A stretch of 64,000 bases of DNA, from positions 66,895,188-66,959,187 of the forward strand of contig CM067370.1 in NCBI GenBank assembly GCA_034401795.1, in the 5' to 3' direction. Of this stretch, positions 22,772 through 33,847 are shown one piece after another; within the stretch, counting starts at the first letter, position 1, and each line of letters begins with the position of its first letter. Under the pieces are notes generated by a model. The model worked only from the letters and a program-made list of their open reading frames with translations. It was not told the origin of the DNA and did not search any database. Both the position numbers and the translations under genes were made by a program. The stretch is from Chaetoderma sp. LZ-2023a. Taxonomy: Eukaryota > Mollusca > Caudofoveata > Chaetodermatida > Chaetodermatidae.

Positions 22772-23292
22772 CATAGCCAATGTATAATTGTTAATAACAA
22801 CTTAATAACATTAAAATGAACCATAAATATATGCAGCCCATTCCTGACGTTAGAGGCTTGTTGACGCCTGCTGTCAGTAGAGGATTCGTGTAAGAGACAT
22901 ACTTGTGAATGTACAGATACGGTACTGAGCTAAGTAGACATAGAAAAAAGAACAAACGATACAATACATCTATGTTTTTCCTTTTAGTTATTGAGATTAG
23001 AGATTTATATTTGGAGGGGGGGGGGGGGGGGGAAGGAAAGGGGGAATGGGGGTCATGCATGCTAATTACCCCAGCTCAACCCATAGGTTGCTATTTAGTA
23101 GTAGCACTTGTTGAAGTGCGTCAGATTGAAGGAAGCCGTAGTCATGATAGCTGTAATAGTGCATTATGGTGTAGTAGTAGTAGTAGTCGGTGGTTGTTAT
23201 GATAGTAGCTATGGCAGTGATACAGGAGTGTGTGATATTAGTTATCTTGGCATTGTGTTTTCCAGATCTAGTATGTGTTGAGTATGCTAGTT
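22772..23292. other. LINE 3' flank and unassigned sequence with poly-G run
   Basis: No gene. Contains a 17-base G run (23016-23032) and short GTA repeats near 23171-23188. The left end of DIRS-A starts at about 23293. Confidence 0.5.
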
Positions 23293-23574
23293 GTTATTAC
23301 ACCACAAAAACATCCATTACCGTTCAATCACTACTTGCTAAATCAATTATCTGCATTTAGCTATCAGAATAAACAATTTTATTCCTGCAAACACACCTCC
23401 CCATGCCTATTCCTATTAATATGGACCCTTAACCAGGCTAATGGTTAAGTCCATCTCCAGCATAATGACAGTAATAGACTGGCACCAGTCTATAATCCCT
23501 CATAGTGACGCTTGTCACTAAGCGCGCTCGCGCATGCACACTGGAGCCCAAATAGGAAACAGATTCACTTTTCA
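23293..23574 (+). repeat. DIRS-A left inverted terminal repeat
   Basis: Starts GTTATTACACCACAAAAACA. Inverted-complementary to 29480-29761, with shared blocks such as CCGTTCAATCACTACTTGCT, CACACCTCCCCATGCCTATT and AGCGCGCTCGCGCATG. Confidence 0.93.
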
Positions 23575-24327
23575 ATTATTCTGCAAGCAGAACTACTGCT
23601 AAAATATTCTCTAAGGGTTTTTTATGCTTTGCGCTGTGTCAGCTACACTATTGTCTTTTATATTACCAAGGAATATGCCTAATATGAATTCAATCCTCCC
23701 TAAGTTTTGTTTAGGAAGTTTATTAGTGGTCATATTGTATTTTGTAACTATGTTCATATTGTTACCGGTTTTCGTGAAAGATCGAGTTCTCGTTTCGTGG
23801 TAACCTAATTACTATGCCTATATTATCATCATCATCATTATCTAGCGTTCGCCAAAGATTTTCATTTATTCCTATGCAAGTTTGTTTTCTTGTCGGTGGG
23901 GATTTTGATTTCTAATTTGAACTTTTTTGCCTTTTTTAGAAGTGCGTTTTATGGTTCTAGTCTCCTTTTTACAATTTCTAAGCAGTAGCTATCATTGTTA
24001 CGCTTTTTTCATTTTAGGAGTCTGGTAAATCGTCAAATAGGATTTAATGTACATCATCGATTTGTGATCGCCATCACTCAGCTGAATTTGCCGGACATGT
24101 CTGTGTCAAATGTCCTTTTTTGTACCCTCATACCGGTCATTACGGAGGGGGAATCTCTTCGCCGAGTTCAGATGCCGTACTAGTTCTATTGCGAGATTTG
24201 AGTCATTCGCGTCGGTCTTGATTAAATCTCTGGACAAATGGATATCTGCTGATTTAAGGAAACTAAGAAACAGGATGTTTCTTCCAGTTCTGACGATAGT
24301 CCGAGGACTAGCCGGTGTTCCCGCAAA

Positions 24328-24785
24328 TGGGGGAACCGATCCCTCTAATCTATGCAGGTTAATAAGTTTCCTTAGCAAAAGTCTAGAGCGACCAAGCTCT
24401 CGAAGGTGGGCTCGTGTAGTGCACCGGGTCAAACCCACTTAAGACTTGATGGTAACGGGCATAACCCACAAGCAGTGGTGGCGGAGGCTGAAGCTGACGT
24501 CCATAAGGCTAGACCTTATGCTAATGCCAATTTTCAATTTTGCGGTCGTCAAGAAAGAAACCTGCTAATGGGGGAAACCGTTCCCTCTAACCTCGATGCA
24601 GGTTAATAAGTTTCTTTAGCAATGTCTAGAGCGACCAAGCTCGCGAAGGTGGGCTCATGTAGTGCACCGGGTCAAACCCACTTAAGACTTGAGGGTGAAG
24701 GGCATAACCCACAAGCAGTGGTGGTGGAGGCTGAAGCTGACGTCCATAAGGCTAGACCTTATGCTAATGCCAATTTTTCGTTTAT
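24328..24785 (+). repeat. ~240-bp tandem duplication within DIRS-A ORF1
   Basis: Two copies start with GGGGGAA(A)CCG near 24329 and 24571 and end with ATGCTAATGCCAATTTT near 24535 and 24777. Identity is high (about 93% by eye), so the duplication is young relative to the decay of the element. Confidence 0.9.
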
Positions 24786-24942
24786 ACCGGTCGTCAAGGT
24801 ATTTTGTAGATCGCCCATTGCCAAGAATCCTAGTCTTGCTAGTTCTTCCGGTTCCGTTGTGGTGGACTCGGGTCCTCTGGATTCGGGTTTATTTCCTTTT
24901 TTCGCATCTTCCGCTCCATCAGATACCGTTTTAATTTCCGGT

Positions 24943-25150
24943 TTAGCAAGACATCCGGGTCGTCAGGAACTGGTTCTTTCTTCGGTTGCTTCCGTTTCCG
25001 GTAGGACTTCCGGTTTTGTAGGAAATCCAGGTCTTCAAGATCTGGTTATTACTTCCGTTCCGTCCGTTTCCGGTATGACTTCCTTTTTTGTAGGACATTT
25101 GGGTCTTCAAGATCCGGTTCCTATTTCCATTTCCGGTTTCATGAGCGCTT
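24943..25150 (+). repeat. three 72-bp (24-residue) coding repeats
   Basis: Translated units: PGRQELVLSSVASVSGRTSG, PGLQDLVITSVPSVSGMTSF and LGLQDPVPISISGFMS. At DNA level the region is rich in TTCCGGTT. The frame is kept through all three units. Confidence 0.75.
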
Positions 25151-25269
25151 CCAGAAGAATGCATATCCGGGTCTGTTGGACCCGGCATTGCATTGTTCAT
25201 CAATTTCCGGTTCCGGGTTTTCAGCTTCCTCTTCCGGTTATTCTGTACATCCGGGTTGTAGGATTTTGA

Positions 25270-27370
25270 TCAGTTTCCGGTAGTCTACTTCCGGTTTTAT
25301 GCATTTCCGTTTCCTTTTTTCCACATCCGCTTTCCTAGAATCTAGTCATCTTCTTGCCTAAGAATTAGTCTTATTTCCGTATTTGTTTAATATTGGAAAT
25401 GTTTAATGGTTGAAAATATTCATACCGAGTCATTGCCAGTCTTGTAGTCTCTCTTGGAATTGTAGTCTATTCAGACATTTATTCGTTTATCAGTGACAAT
25501 TTTCAACGTAATTAAAGACTTCTGACTGGTTACCGTATGGGATTTTGCGGCAGATTATTTTATATGCGCATTTCATCAGCCAATAAGTCAGTCTGTATTC
25601 TACGCATTATTTCGAGATACGATTTTTGCTTTCATCCAACTTTAGATGGCCAGTTGTCTTTGGGCCATTCAGTCTTTTTTCTCGCTCCTTTTACCTCTTA
25701 TGTCGGCAGGTTGACATATTTATTTAACCAAAGGGAGTTTATTTGTGGATGGGATAACCCTGATTCTTACGTAAATCGTAGTATAATTTTGTCAGTCGCT
25801 GAAAAGAATTAGATTCAGTAAAGGTTTCATAGGATCATTATGAGTACAGGATTAATGTCTACAAGTACATTATTCGTTTTGAAAAGATAATCAATCGGAT
25901 AAGGGGCAGGAAGGAGGAATATGAGTCGAATTCTTCTTCTGCGTTGACATAGTTTTGGTGAGTTCGTTTTGTTTTCATTTTCCCCAGATTTTTGTTTGTT
26001 TTCCCTTTTATAGCGTAATTTTTGCTCTATTTTGACTGGGTTGCTGCGGGCCTTTGGACGGTGGTTTCGGTGGGCGGGGCTCGGGATTCGCTGGGTATTT
26101 TGGGGGCAGTTTGGCTGAGGGTTGTTGGTGATGCCACCGGCAATTTTCAGTCGGATTATTCCCGGACTATTCGGTGGGTCTTGGGGTTTTGCTCGTTGAG
26201 GTTGTTGTCTGGTGGCGGGCCGGTTGGAGTGGGGCGGGGGTTGCGCTGGAGGGGGGAAGAGCGGCCGAGAATCTTTGGATTTAAGCATCCACCAACTATT
26301 TTCGGTCAAAATGTTTTCAAAATCTTTGCAAGTCCAGAGATATTACAGTTGTAATATGTCGTCTGCAAAATTCAGTATTCAATCAGTTAATATCTAATAT
26401 CAGTGTTCAATCTTTCCTTTTATTGGGATTTCTAACACAATGTCATTTGTTATTACATAGATGAAATTATTGATGCTAAGACTATAAATATAAGAATCAA
26501 TAAATTTATTAAAATCTTAAGTTTTCTGCCTCTTGGCTTAAATATCGAATTGTTTAGGATATCTAATTTATCAGCAAGCCCGAGCGGCTAGGCAACCGTT
26601 GATGTATACAATACAATTTTTTATTAAATCTCCTCCATTATTATACGATTTTTAAATTAGATAGTCTAATGTTTGCCATAGTTCTCTTATCAGGACCATG
26701 TCATGTATTCTATTCATAGAATTGTGATGACGGTCATCACTAGTAAGTTTCCCGTAGTTCATGTAGATCTCAGGCACATGATTTGGCTATATCTTGACTC
26801 TAAGCACTCCCATAGACTTACTATGGGTTTTTGGTTTGCCACAATATCTGGTTAAATCTCTAAATAAAATTATCTATAATTTTTGCAGCGTCTTTAGCAT
26901 TATTAATAAGTTAGGCTATACTGATATGACCCTTTTTTGTCTCCATTCAGAGTAAGCGGTATTATTAAAATATCCATAATAAACGTGAGTTACCTCTTTA
27001 GTGAGGACTAAGCATTATGATATAGCCCAGGATTTTTGGTTGGAGCATCATGGCATATGTAATCTTTGTGTTTTCTATGAGCAGTCCTCTTTAGCATATA
27101 GTAAGTTTGACACTTCTTTTACGGGCATCCATTATCAAAAGGGCTAGATATTCTTGGATCTGGAATCCTTCTCTGTAGTCTCTTCTTCCAAAATGGTCTT
27201 CTGTTCCTTCTTATTAGAAGCTATTAGCTCTAGAGGGGTTGTTGTTTTCTATGATTGTCAAGGAGTCTATAGAAGAGGCTATTCATTGGAAAGTAGATCC
27301 AGGCTTCTGTTCATTGGTTGGATTGTCTGTTAGGCTTCTAAATCTCGATTCGTTCAGTCATTGCCATGGG
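25270..27370 (+). pseudogene. decayed internal region of DIRS-A (expected RT)
   Basis: By position this should encode the DIRS reverse transcriptase, but I cannot recognise RT motifs in any frame. It holds a GC-rich stretch (26035-26280) followed by AT-rich sequence with no gene. An internal deletion or replacement seems likely. The open - strand frame at 25827-26309 is proline-rich only because the + strand is G-rich. Confidence 0.4.
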
Positions 27371-27680
27371 GTTTTCTTTCATTTTTAGGAGGAGGAATGA
27401 GGTTTAGTCTTATGGATCGTCCTCTAGTAGATCTGTTCGCGGCCTCTCTGAATGCTCAGATCTTCTCTTACATGTCTCCTTTTCCGGACAGTCAAGCCCT
27501 GGTGGTGGATGCTCTGTCTCAGTAGTGGGCAGGAATGTTCGTCTATGCCTTCTGTCTAACGATTTTGATTCAGTTAGTCTTGAAGAGGGTCAAGAATCAG
27601 GTTTGTGAAATTCTTCAGCTCCTTTTTGGCCAAAGAGGATTTGGTTTTTAGACCTTCTAGATTTTCTGGTAGATTTCCCT
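27370..27680 (+). pseudogene. DIRS-A RNase H C-terminal remnant
   Basis: The + strand gives DRPLVDLFAASLNAQIFSYM, SPFPDSQALVVDALSQ, a stop, then WAGMFVYAF. This is the conserved end of the DIRS RT/RNase H polyprotein (VDLFAT...FVSPxPDPxAxAVDALSxxWxxxxAYAFPP). Frame breaks follow. Confidence 0.82.
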
Positions 27681-27739
27681 CTTCTTCTTCCAGTATCCCG
27701 GGATCTTCTATCTCAAGTAAGAGGTCTTTGTGTGCATCC

Positions 27740-28788
27740 AAATCCAATAAATTTTAGTCTGTGTGTCTGGAAAATCTCGAGTCTGAGGTCCTCGAGAATA
27801 AGGTTTCTTCTGATCTCAGGAAATTATTGACTGCCAGAAGGGATTCGACCCGTCAAGTTTACAAGGGTCGACTTAAAATTTTTGGTGAATGATGTTCAGA
27901 ACAAGGTTTCGTGCCCGATTCTGTTTCTATACCCAAAGTATTAGATTTTGTATCTTATCTGTGATTATTTTCATTTGTCAGTTATTACGGTCAGGGAGTA
28001 TAGATTTTCTCTGGCGTCATCCCTTCCTTGTCTTCTGTATGCCGATGTCAAGGATACTAAGACTCTTAATAGCTTTATTAGAGGTCTAAGTAATATTCGT
28101 CCTCCGATTGCTAAGCATTTACCTTCCTGGAGTTTGGCTTTGGTTCTTCAAGTTTTGGCAGGTCGCCAGCCATTTTGAACCTATTTCTTCTACCTGTATT
28201 AAGTTTTGTTTTGTTTTTAACTGTCAAAGCTGTTTTTCTTGTTGCTACAGCCTCTGCTAGAAGGCGTTCAAGAGATTCATGCTCTTTCTGCTGAAAAGGA
28301 GAGATTTATAGTTTCAGGAGACGGCTTGGTTTTATATCCCAGAAGGAATTTTTTATCTAAAACTCAAACTAACCGCTATCCTGCTAGTCCGATCATTTTA
28401 AAATCTTTTTCGTCTTTCGCCATCTGATAAATTTTGGTGTCCTGTTAGGGCATTAGGAACCTTCAATCAGCGATCAGATTTTATAAGAGTCGATCCATCT
28501 CATTTATGTTTTTCCTACGAGGAAGAATTATCTAAGCCGGTCTCAAATTCTTCGATTGTCAGATGGATTTGTGAGACAATAATTAAGCTTTGTTATGAGA
28601 TAGCCTCACCGGATCAAATTAATCTCTCCCTTATTAAAGCCGATGACGTTAGAGGTATGGCTACTTCTTTCGCTCTTTTTGAGGGTTCGTCTTTAGATGA
28701 GGTCATGCAGGTGGCAGGATGGAAATCTGAATTCACCTTTACATCCTTTTATCTCAAAGACCAGAGTGCAGCACATTTCCACTTTTAA
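27740..28788 (+). pseudogene. DIRS-A tyrosine recombinase
   Basis: A core-binding-like part (LTARRDSTRQVYKGRLKIF) is followed by catalytic-domain pieces in several frames. EIHALSAEKERFIVSG carries the box around the first Arg. PVSNSSIVRWICETIIKLCY comes next, then ADDVRGMATSFALFEGSS (the HxxR box, with Asp in place of His) and VAGWKSEFTFTSFYLKDQ with the putative nucleophile Tyr. The frame closes with TAA at 28786. At least three frameshifts make it non-functional. Tyrosine recombinases replace the integrase in DIRS elements. Confidence 0.85.
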
Positions 28789-29224
28789 CTAAAAAAGCCG
28801 AAGACTATTTACCAAGCACTTCCCACCATTTTTGTTAGGACTCTGCGTCGGTGAGAATGGTGAGAGTCTTCTTTTGGTTTTTATTTATTTCTTTAAGTTT
28901 AAGTTTTTCTTATTTGCTAATCACGGTGTGATTGAGCTAAATGCACTATTATGTTATGTTATTAACATTTGGATAAGATTGGTTTAATTTTATCCTTGTT
29001 TGTTAACTAAAAAAGCCGAAGACTATTTACCAATCACTTCCCACCATTTTCGTTAGGACTCTGCGTCTGTGAGAAATGGTGAGAGTCTTCTTTTGGTTTT
29101 TTATTTATTTCTGTAAGTTCAAGTTTTTCTTATTTGCTAATCACGGTGTGATTGAGCTAAATGCACTATTCTGTTACGTTATTAACATTTGGATAAGATT
29201 GGTTTAATTTTTATCCTTGTTTGT
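28787..29224 (+). repeat. 217-bp tandem duplication of the DIRS-A 3' region
   Basis: Units at 28787-29003 and 29004-29224, each beginning AACTAAAAAAGCCGAAGACT and ending TTATCCTTGTTTGTT. Each unit contains a hairpin (CTCTGCGTC...; AATGGTGAGAGTCTTC pairing with GAAGACT). The two copies differ at only a few positions. Confidence 0.93.
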
Positions 29225-29282
29225 TGATTCTCAAATCTCCTCCCACCTAATGTTTAAATGGGGCACTGACCATATCTACGAG

Positions 29283-29413
29283 TTTAGCAAGTAGTGATTG
29301 AACGGTAATGGATGTTTTTGTGGTGTAATAACAACCCCCCACAGACCCTCCTTGTGGGTTGGTCTGTTGTTTTATTAACCACTATAAAAACATACTTACC
29401 GTTCAATCACTAC
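29283..29413 (+). other. DIRS-A internal complementary region (circle-junction template)
   Basis: The first part (29283-29332) is the reverse complement of the element's left end. The middle (29333-29375) and last part (29376-29413) are the reverse complement of the right end. Together they reproduce the junction that would form when the two ends meet in a circle, as described for DIRS elements. Confidence 0.9.
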
Positions 29414-29479
29414 GACCCGGCCTCAACCACTCCACGTGGTAAGATTTGAGAATTGGACTAATATTTAGCACTTAAATTT

Positions 29480-29795
29480 AGAAAAGTGAATCTGTTTCCT
29501 ATTTGGGCTCCAGTGCGCATGCGCGAGCGCGCTTAGTAACAAGCGTCACTATGAGGGATTATAGACTGGTGCCGGTCTATATCTGTCATTATGCTGGAGA
29601 CGGACTTAACCATTAGCCTGGTTAAGGGTCCATATTAATAGGAATAGGCATGGGGAGGTGTGTTTGCAGGCATGAAATTTCTATTCTGATAGCTAAATGC
29701 AGATAATTGATTTAGCAAGTAGTGATTGAATGGTAAGTATGTTTTTATAGTGGTTAATAAAACAACAGATCAACCCACAAGGGGGGTCTGTGGTT
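29480..29795 (-). repeat. DIRS-A right inverted terminal repeat and extension
   Basis: Inverted copy of 23293-23574 (29480-29761), plus a right-end extension containing AACAACAGATCAACCCACAA and GGTCTGTGG. The extension matches the internal complementary region but not the left end. Confidence 0.9.
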
Positions 29796-29799
29796 TTTT

Positions 29800-30873
29800 T
29801 TAATTATGTCTGTATAATTTTAGTGTTAGTATTTTTTCGCGTGTGTGTTTATCTATACTATTCCATGCTTTGACGACACCAACTGAAATTCTACGTTTCC
29901 CTGTGTCTGTTCGTGTGTATTTAATGTGGAGATCATGTTTGTTCCTAGTGTTATATGTGTGGATTTCGATGTTGTTTGCAAAGCTGTGGGTTATAGATTT
30001 AGGTAGGATTTTGTGATGAAAGGCTCTGGAAATGTTGATCATCTGTGACTTGCCTATGTGTGTGAATTTAAGAAGTTTTTGTGTTTTGAAGATGTTTTGA
30101 CCCTTTTTTTTTGTGTTAGTCGAGATGGCATTGCAGTATGTTAGGTGTGGAAGGATCAATGTGGAATACAGGGTTTTGATGGTAGCTTGTGTTAGGTATG
30201 GCTTTAGTCTTTGACTGACCCCCATGCCTCTTGCTACTTTAGCTATGACTACCTCAATTTGTTTGCCCCAGGTCAGGTTCTTGTCTAAATAAACTCCTAA
30301 GAATTTAGCAAAAGGAGCTTCTTCAATTTCTTTTTTATTAATATAGATTTTTGGAATGCTATTGTTTCTCGATTGTCTAGACTTTGAAAATAGCATGTAG
30401 TTTGTTTTATCAAAATTTAATGATAGCTTGTTTAATTTGAACCAGTTAATAACTTCTTCCATTTCTTTATTTACTCTTTCGTATAATATATCTAAGTTTT
30501 TGGCGGAGCAAAAGGCATTGGTGTCATCGGCAAACAGTATTAGTGACAAATTGTGGCAAATTTTGGGCAAGTCATTCATATAGAGTAAAAACAGCAGAGG
30601 GCCAAGAATTGACCCCTGAGGAACACCACAGGTTAATTTCCTGTTTTCAGAGCAGGTTGCATTAAATAGCACGCATTGTGTTCTATCAGTTAAATAGCTC
30701 TGAAACCAGGCAAGTGCACATCCTCGGATTCTGTAATAGGCAAGTTTTCCTAATAATATATTGTGATTGATAGTATCAAAAACTTTTGAAAGGTCCAAAA
30801 AGATGCCCAGTATATGTTCTTTCTTTTCAATTGATTCAATTATTTTTTCTGTCATTTCAACTAGTGCGAGCAT
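29800..30873 (-). pseudogene. LINE-A copy 2 reverse transcriptase (357-codon open frame)
   Basis: The open frame runs from MLALVEMTEKIIESIEK through GIFLDLSKVFDTINHNILLG, LTCGVPQGSILGPLLFLLYM and LILFADDTNAFCSAKNL to the C-terminal AFHHKILPKS and HTYNTRNKHDLHIKYT blocks. The catalytic LDLS and FADD are kept. The N-terminal fingers (NYRPVSILPLFSKLM-type block) lie in the upstream sequence near 30950-31040 in another frame. Confidence 0.9.
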
Positions 30874-31293
30874 TGTTGAGTGTTTCTGGCGGAATCCATA
30901 CTGTGAAGCATATAAAATTTCCTTTTTTCTAGATAATTTATTAATCTATTATACATTAATCGCTCCATTAATTTAGAGAAAAGTGGAAGTATTGAGACAG
31001 GCCTGTAATTTGTGAAGTTGGACGAGTCTTTTGCTTTATATATTGGAGTGACACGTGCAGATTTTAGTTTTGATGGAAATATGCCTTGTACTAGTGATTG
31101 ATTGCAGATATGGTTGAGTGGCGTTAGTAAATCAAATATGCAGTGTTTAAATATGCTCCATTTAAACCCATCTACGCCGGCACTTTTCGCAGGATTAAGT
31201 GAATTAAGTATAGTGAAGATTTCATTGTTAACAGGATAAGCAAAAAATGAAGAGGATTGATAAGCGGAAGTATCTGTGAGGTAATCACTGTAT

Positions 31294-31707
31294 TTAATTC
31301 CTGATGTAGATATGATTTTCTTTTGAGAGATCTGGACCTATGTTAACAAAATATTGATTGAAACTGTTTGCAATTTCATTGTTATCCGTGATTACCTTAT
31401 TATTGTAGAGAAACTGGGTCTGTTGCGCTTCTCTATTGTTTTTATTCAAAAGTGATTTTATGATTTTCCATGTTTCATTTATATCATTTTTGGATTGCTC
31501 AAATTTATTCTGATAATAGTTCTTTTTTGATGTTTTTATTATTTGGTCCAACTTATTTCTATATTTTTTAAACTTTGTCTCATTATACTTTGTTTGACAT
31601 TTTATAAATGTCAAATGAAGTTGCTGTTTTTTATGACAGGAAGATATCAATCCTCTTGTCAGCCATGGTTTAGTAGGGTTGTGCTTGAATAATTTCTTTT
31701 CTTTCAT
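31294..31707 (-). pseudogene. LINE-A copy 2 linker between endonuclease and RT
   Basis: Basic and helical region (KPWLTRGLISSCHKKQQLHL, YRNKLDQIIKTSKKNYYQNK, INETWKIIKSLLNKNN) ending in NSFNQYFVNIGPDLS. This is the usual segment between endonuclease and RT in Jockey/CR1-group LINEs. It is separated by shifts from its neighbours on both sides. Confidence 0.85.
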
Positions 31708-31856
31708 GGGGAAACTGTGCTCAAAGATGTTACTGCATATGTTGTGGAGCTTGGTGTAGGCATCATCACATGACTATATCTATCACTTCATTCCAGTCTA
31801 CCTCAGGCATGACCTTTTAAAAATTTTCAATGTTGACCTGATTCATTTCTCTACAC

Positions 31857-32840
31857 TTAATTTTTTCGTTTTAAATGGTCTACTGTAGTTTGCCTGTTTT
31901 CGAGGATAAAAATTGGTAGGTGATCTGATGTATCTGTTACGAAAATTCCTGAATATGTTTTGTTGATGAAACTGATATTATTACTGAATATATTATCAAT
32001 AGTTCTAGCCGAACTCTCAGTAATTCTGGTCGGCTTAGTTATGTTTGGATAAAAGGAATGTGCATTTAGCAAATTTGTAAAACTTTGTGAATGAGAGCAG
32101 TTTTGTTCCATCAGGTCAATATTGAAATCACCCATGAGGTAGACCGTTTTGTTTTCTTTTTGAATATCATCTAAGGTTGCTCCTAGTAGGTCAATAAATT
32201 TTCTTTTATCGCTGTTTGGTGCACTACAGATAGTGCCTATTATTTTATTTTTTCCTTTTTCTATTGGGATTTCTATTAACAATGATTCAAAATTTGAGTC
32301 CAGAACGGAAAGATCCTCACGCTCATTGTACTGAATATTATCCTTTTTGTACATGCCTACACCACCACCCTTTTTAATTTTTCTGTGCTTTTCAATAAAC
32401 GTGTAATTTTTTATATCTACAAGGTTAGTAGGTGAAGTTGCTTTTAGCCATGTCTCAGTAATTCCTATAATTCCAAATTCATGTGCACTCAGTTCTAGAA
32501 GGCAGCTTAACCTGTCAATGTTCTTCAGGAGTGATCGTATGTTGGCATGTAAGAGTGAAAAGGTGACATGTTCCTTAGATGCTATTAAATTGTCATTGAA
32601 TGTTTTTTGTAGAATGTAGTCACATGATGGTGGTGTTATGTTTAGATCTGTTCTGTTGTCAGTCAGGTTTGTTTTGCATGTATTTAGTGCAAATGGGTTT
32701 ATAATTTGCTGGTCCATGTGTTCCATATGGTTGTATTTGCAATGTGGATTTAGAATTGCAAGCATATAGTGTGTATTGTCATAGTGATTAAAGGGGAACA
32801 GTGATTTGTTGCTTGTGCCTTCACCAAAATATCGCAAGAA
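31857..32840 (-). pseudogene. LINE-A copy 2 endonuclease
   Basis: Contains HANIRSLLKNIDRL, GIIGITETWLKATSP (catalytic Glu), KGGGVGMYKKDNIQYNERED, YLMGDFNIDLMEQNC, TIDNIFSNN and VTDTSDHLPIFILE (SDH). All main APE-type blocks are in one frame, so this domain alone looks intact. It continues to a stop at 31857, where the shift to the linker begins. Confidence 0.9.
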
Positions 32841-33847
32841 GGTGATCGCTGACTGGCATCTTGCTGACACTGGCGTTTCACTCTCATCGCAGGCTACCAA
32901 CATCTGCCTAATACGTAGCTTTAAAGATGAAATATCTCAATATTGAGAACAAAATATCCCTGGCTAGAAGAACATTCTACTCTTAAATCTTAATTACATT
33001 TGCTCTACTATCTTGCAAAATTGATTTGTGATTTTATGTTTTCTGATACTGGGTGGAGTTTTTACAGATTTTCAGAAACTGGATTTTATGGTTTGAGCTT
33101 CATGGAAAATATAAACACTGCATTACTATCGGCAGTGCTCTTTAGCATGTAGTAAAGTTGGCCCAACTTTAATAGCGGCCGATCACAAAATGCCCGGATG
33201 TGCGAAACTATGAATAGCTTCTGGTGTGTATGACGATAGCAGTCGCCGGTGGATCAATAACAGCCGCCAGGTTATTCCTATGGGCGTATTATTCCTACTA
33301 TGATTACCTGCTATGTATGTCTCCCTATATTGTAAGTCATTTAATACTCAAGTGTTAAGTATACTCAAGTAGTAAATGAAATGGCCATTAGAAGATGAAA
33401 GAAAGGGTTATTTTTGAAAATTTATCATTGGATGACTGGCTTATTTGATCGAGCCACTCAGTCCAGTAATAAAATATTTAAAAATAATCTCCGGTAAATG
33501 GGCGTTTTCTATGATAAAATCATAATTTCCTGTGAACAAATTTAGATCAATACTCGTTTCTAACTTAACTTTCCTATTTTTAACTTATCGTTCCTATTTC
33601 TTTCAGATGACTAAGAGATGGTGGCCTTTGTTAAAGATCAGACCCTGTTTCTGTAATTTAATTTCAGTAATCCGGATGTTTGAGACAAAAAATATCTGAA
33701 ACGTATGAATAAATTAAATAAAATCTGCTTGGTAATTTTGTATACTATCATGATTCGGATTCATTGTTATATGCGGAAATGAGCCAACTTTACTGGCGTA
33801 TTGTTTTGGGGTTTTTTCTTGCGGTCATCTTTCTCATGACAATAATG
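32841..33847. other. unassigned intronic sequence
   Basis: No coding, repeat or terminal motifs recognised. AT-rich. Confidence 0.4.

Larger units (their letters stand above)
24110..25269 (+). pseudogene. DIRS-A ORF1 (gag-like) region
   Basis: Overlapping frames (24110-24442, 24406-24606 and 24622-25269) appear to be one ORF1, disrupted by a tandem duplication of about 240 bp. Repeated peptides are HNPQAVVAEAEADVHKARPY and HNPQAVVVEAEADVHKARPY. The last frame continues into three imperfect 24-residue repeats. I do not recognise a retroviral-type gag fold. The call rests on position after the left terminal repeat, where DIRS elements carry their gag-like ORF. Downstream at 26000-26280 there is a GC-rich, G-biased segment of unknown role. 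Confidence 0.5.
23293..29795 (+). mobile_element. DIRS-A: DIRS-type tyrosine-recombinase retrotransposon, full-length structure
   Basis: The element shows the full DIRS plan: a left inverted terminal repeat (23293-23574), a gag-like region, remnants of RT/RNase H, a tyrosine recombinase, an internal complementary region (29283-29413) that is the reverse complement of the two element ends joined together, and a right inverted repeat (29480-29795). DIRS elements replicate through a circular intermediate primed by this internal region and integrate with a tyrosine recombinase, so no target duplication is expected and none is seen. The coding regions are broken, and most of the RT between about 25.3 and 27.3 kb is unrecognisable. 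Confidence 0.9.
29800..32840 (-). mobile_element. LINE-A copy 2: endonuclease-RT retrotransposon
   Basis: Same family as 7950-11030, better preserved. Read on the - strand: endonuclease (31857-32903, from FSLLHANIRSLLKNIDRL onward), linker (31294-31707), RT fingers with shifts (30870-31290) and RT palm/C-terminus (29800-30873). Homology to copy 1 starts at about 32840, and the PHD finger seen in copy 1 is not present upstream. The stop codon lies within a few bases of the DIRS-A right end, so DIRS-A either inserted at the 3' end of this LINE or removed its 3' UTR. Confidence 0.9.

Noticed and set aside
25827..26309. 160-residue proline-rich frame on the - strand
   Set aside because: It lies antisense within DIRS-A over a G-rich stretch. 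There is no motif, and the composition explains the open frame.
30767..30976. + strand frame opposite LINE-A copy 2
   Set aside because: Antisense shadow of the RT frame.
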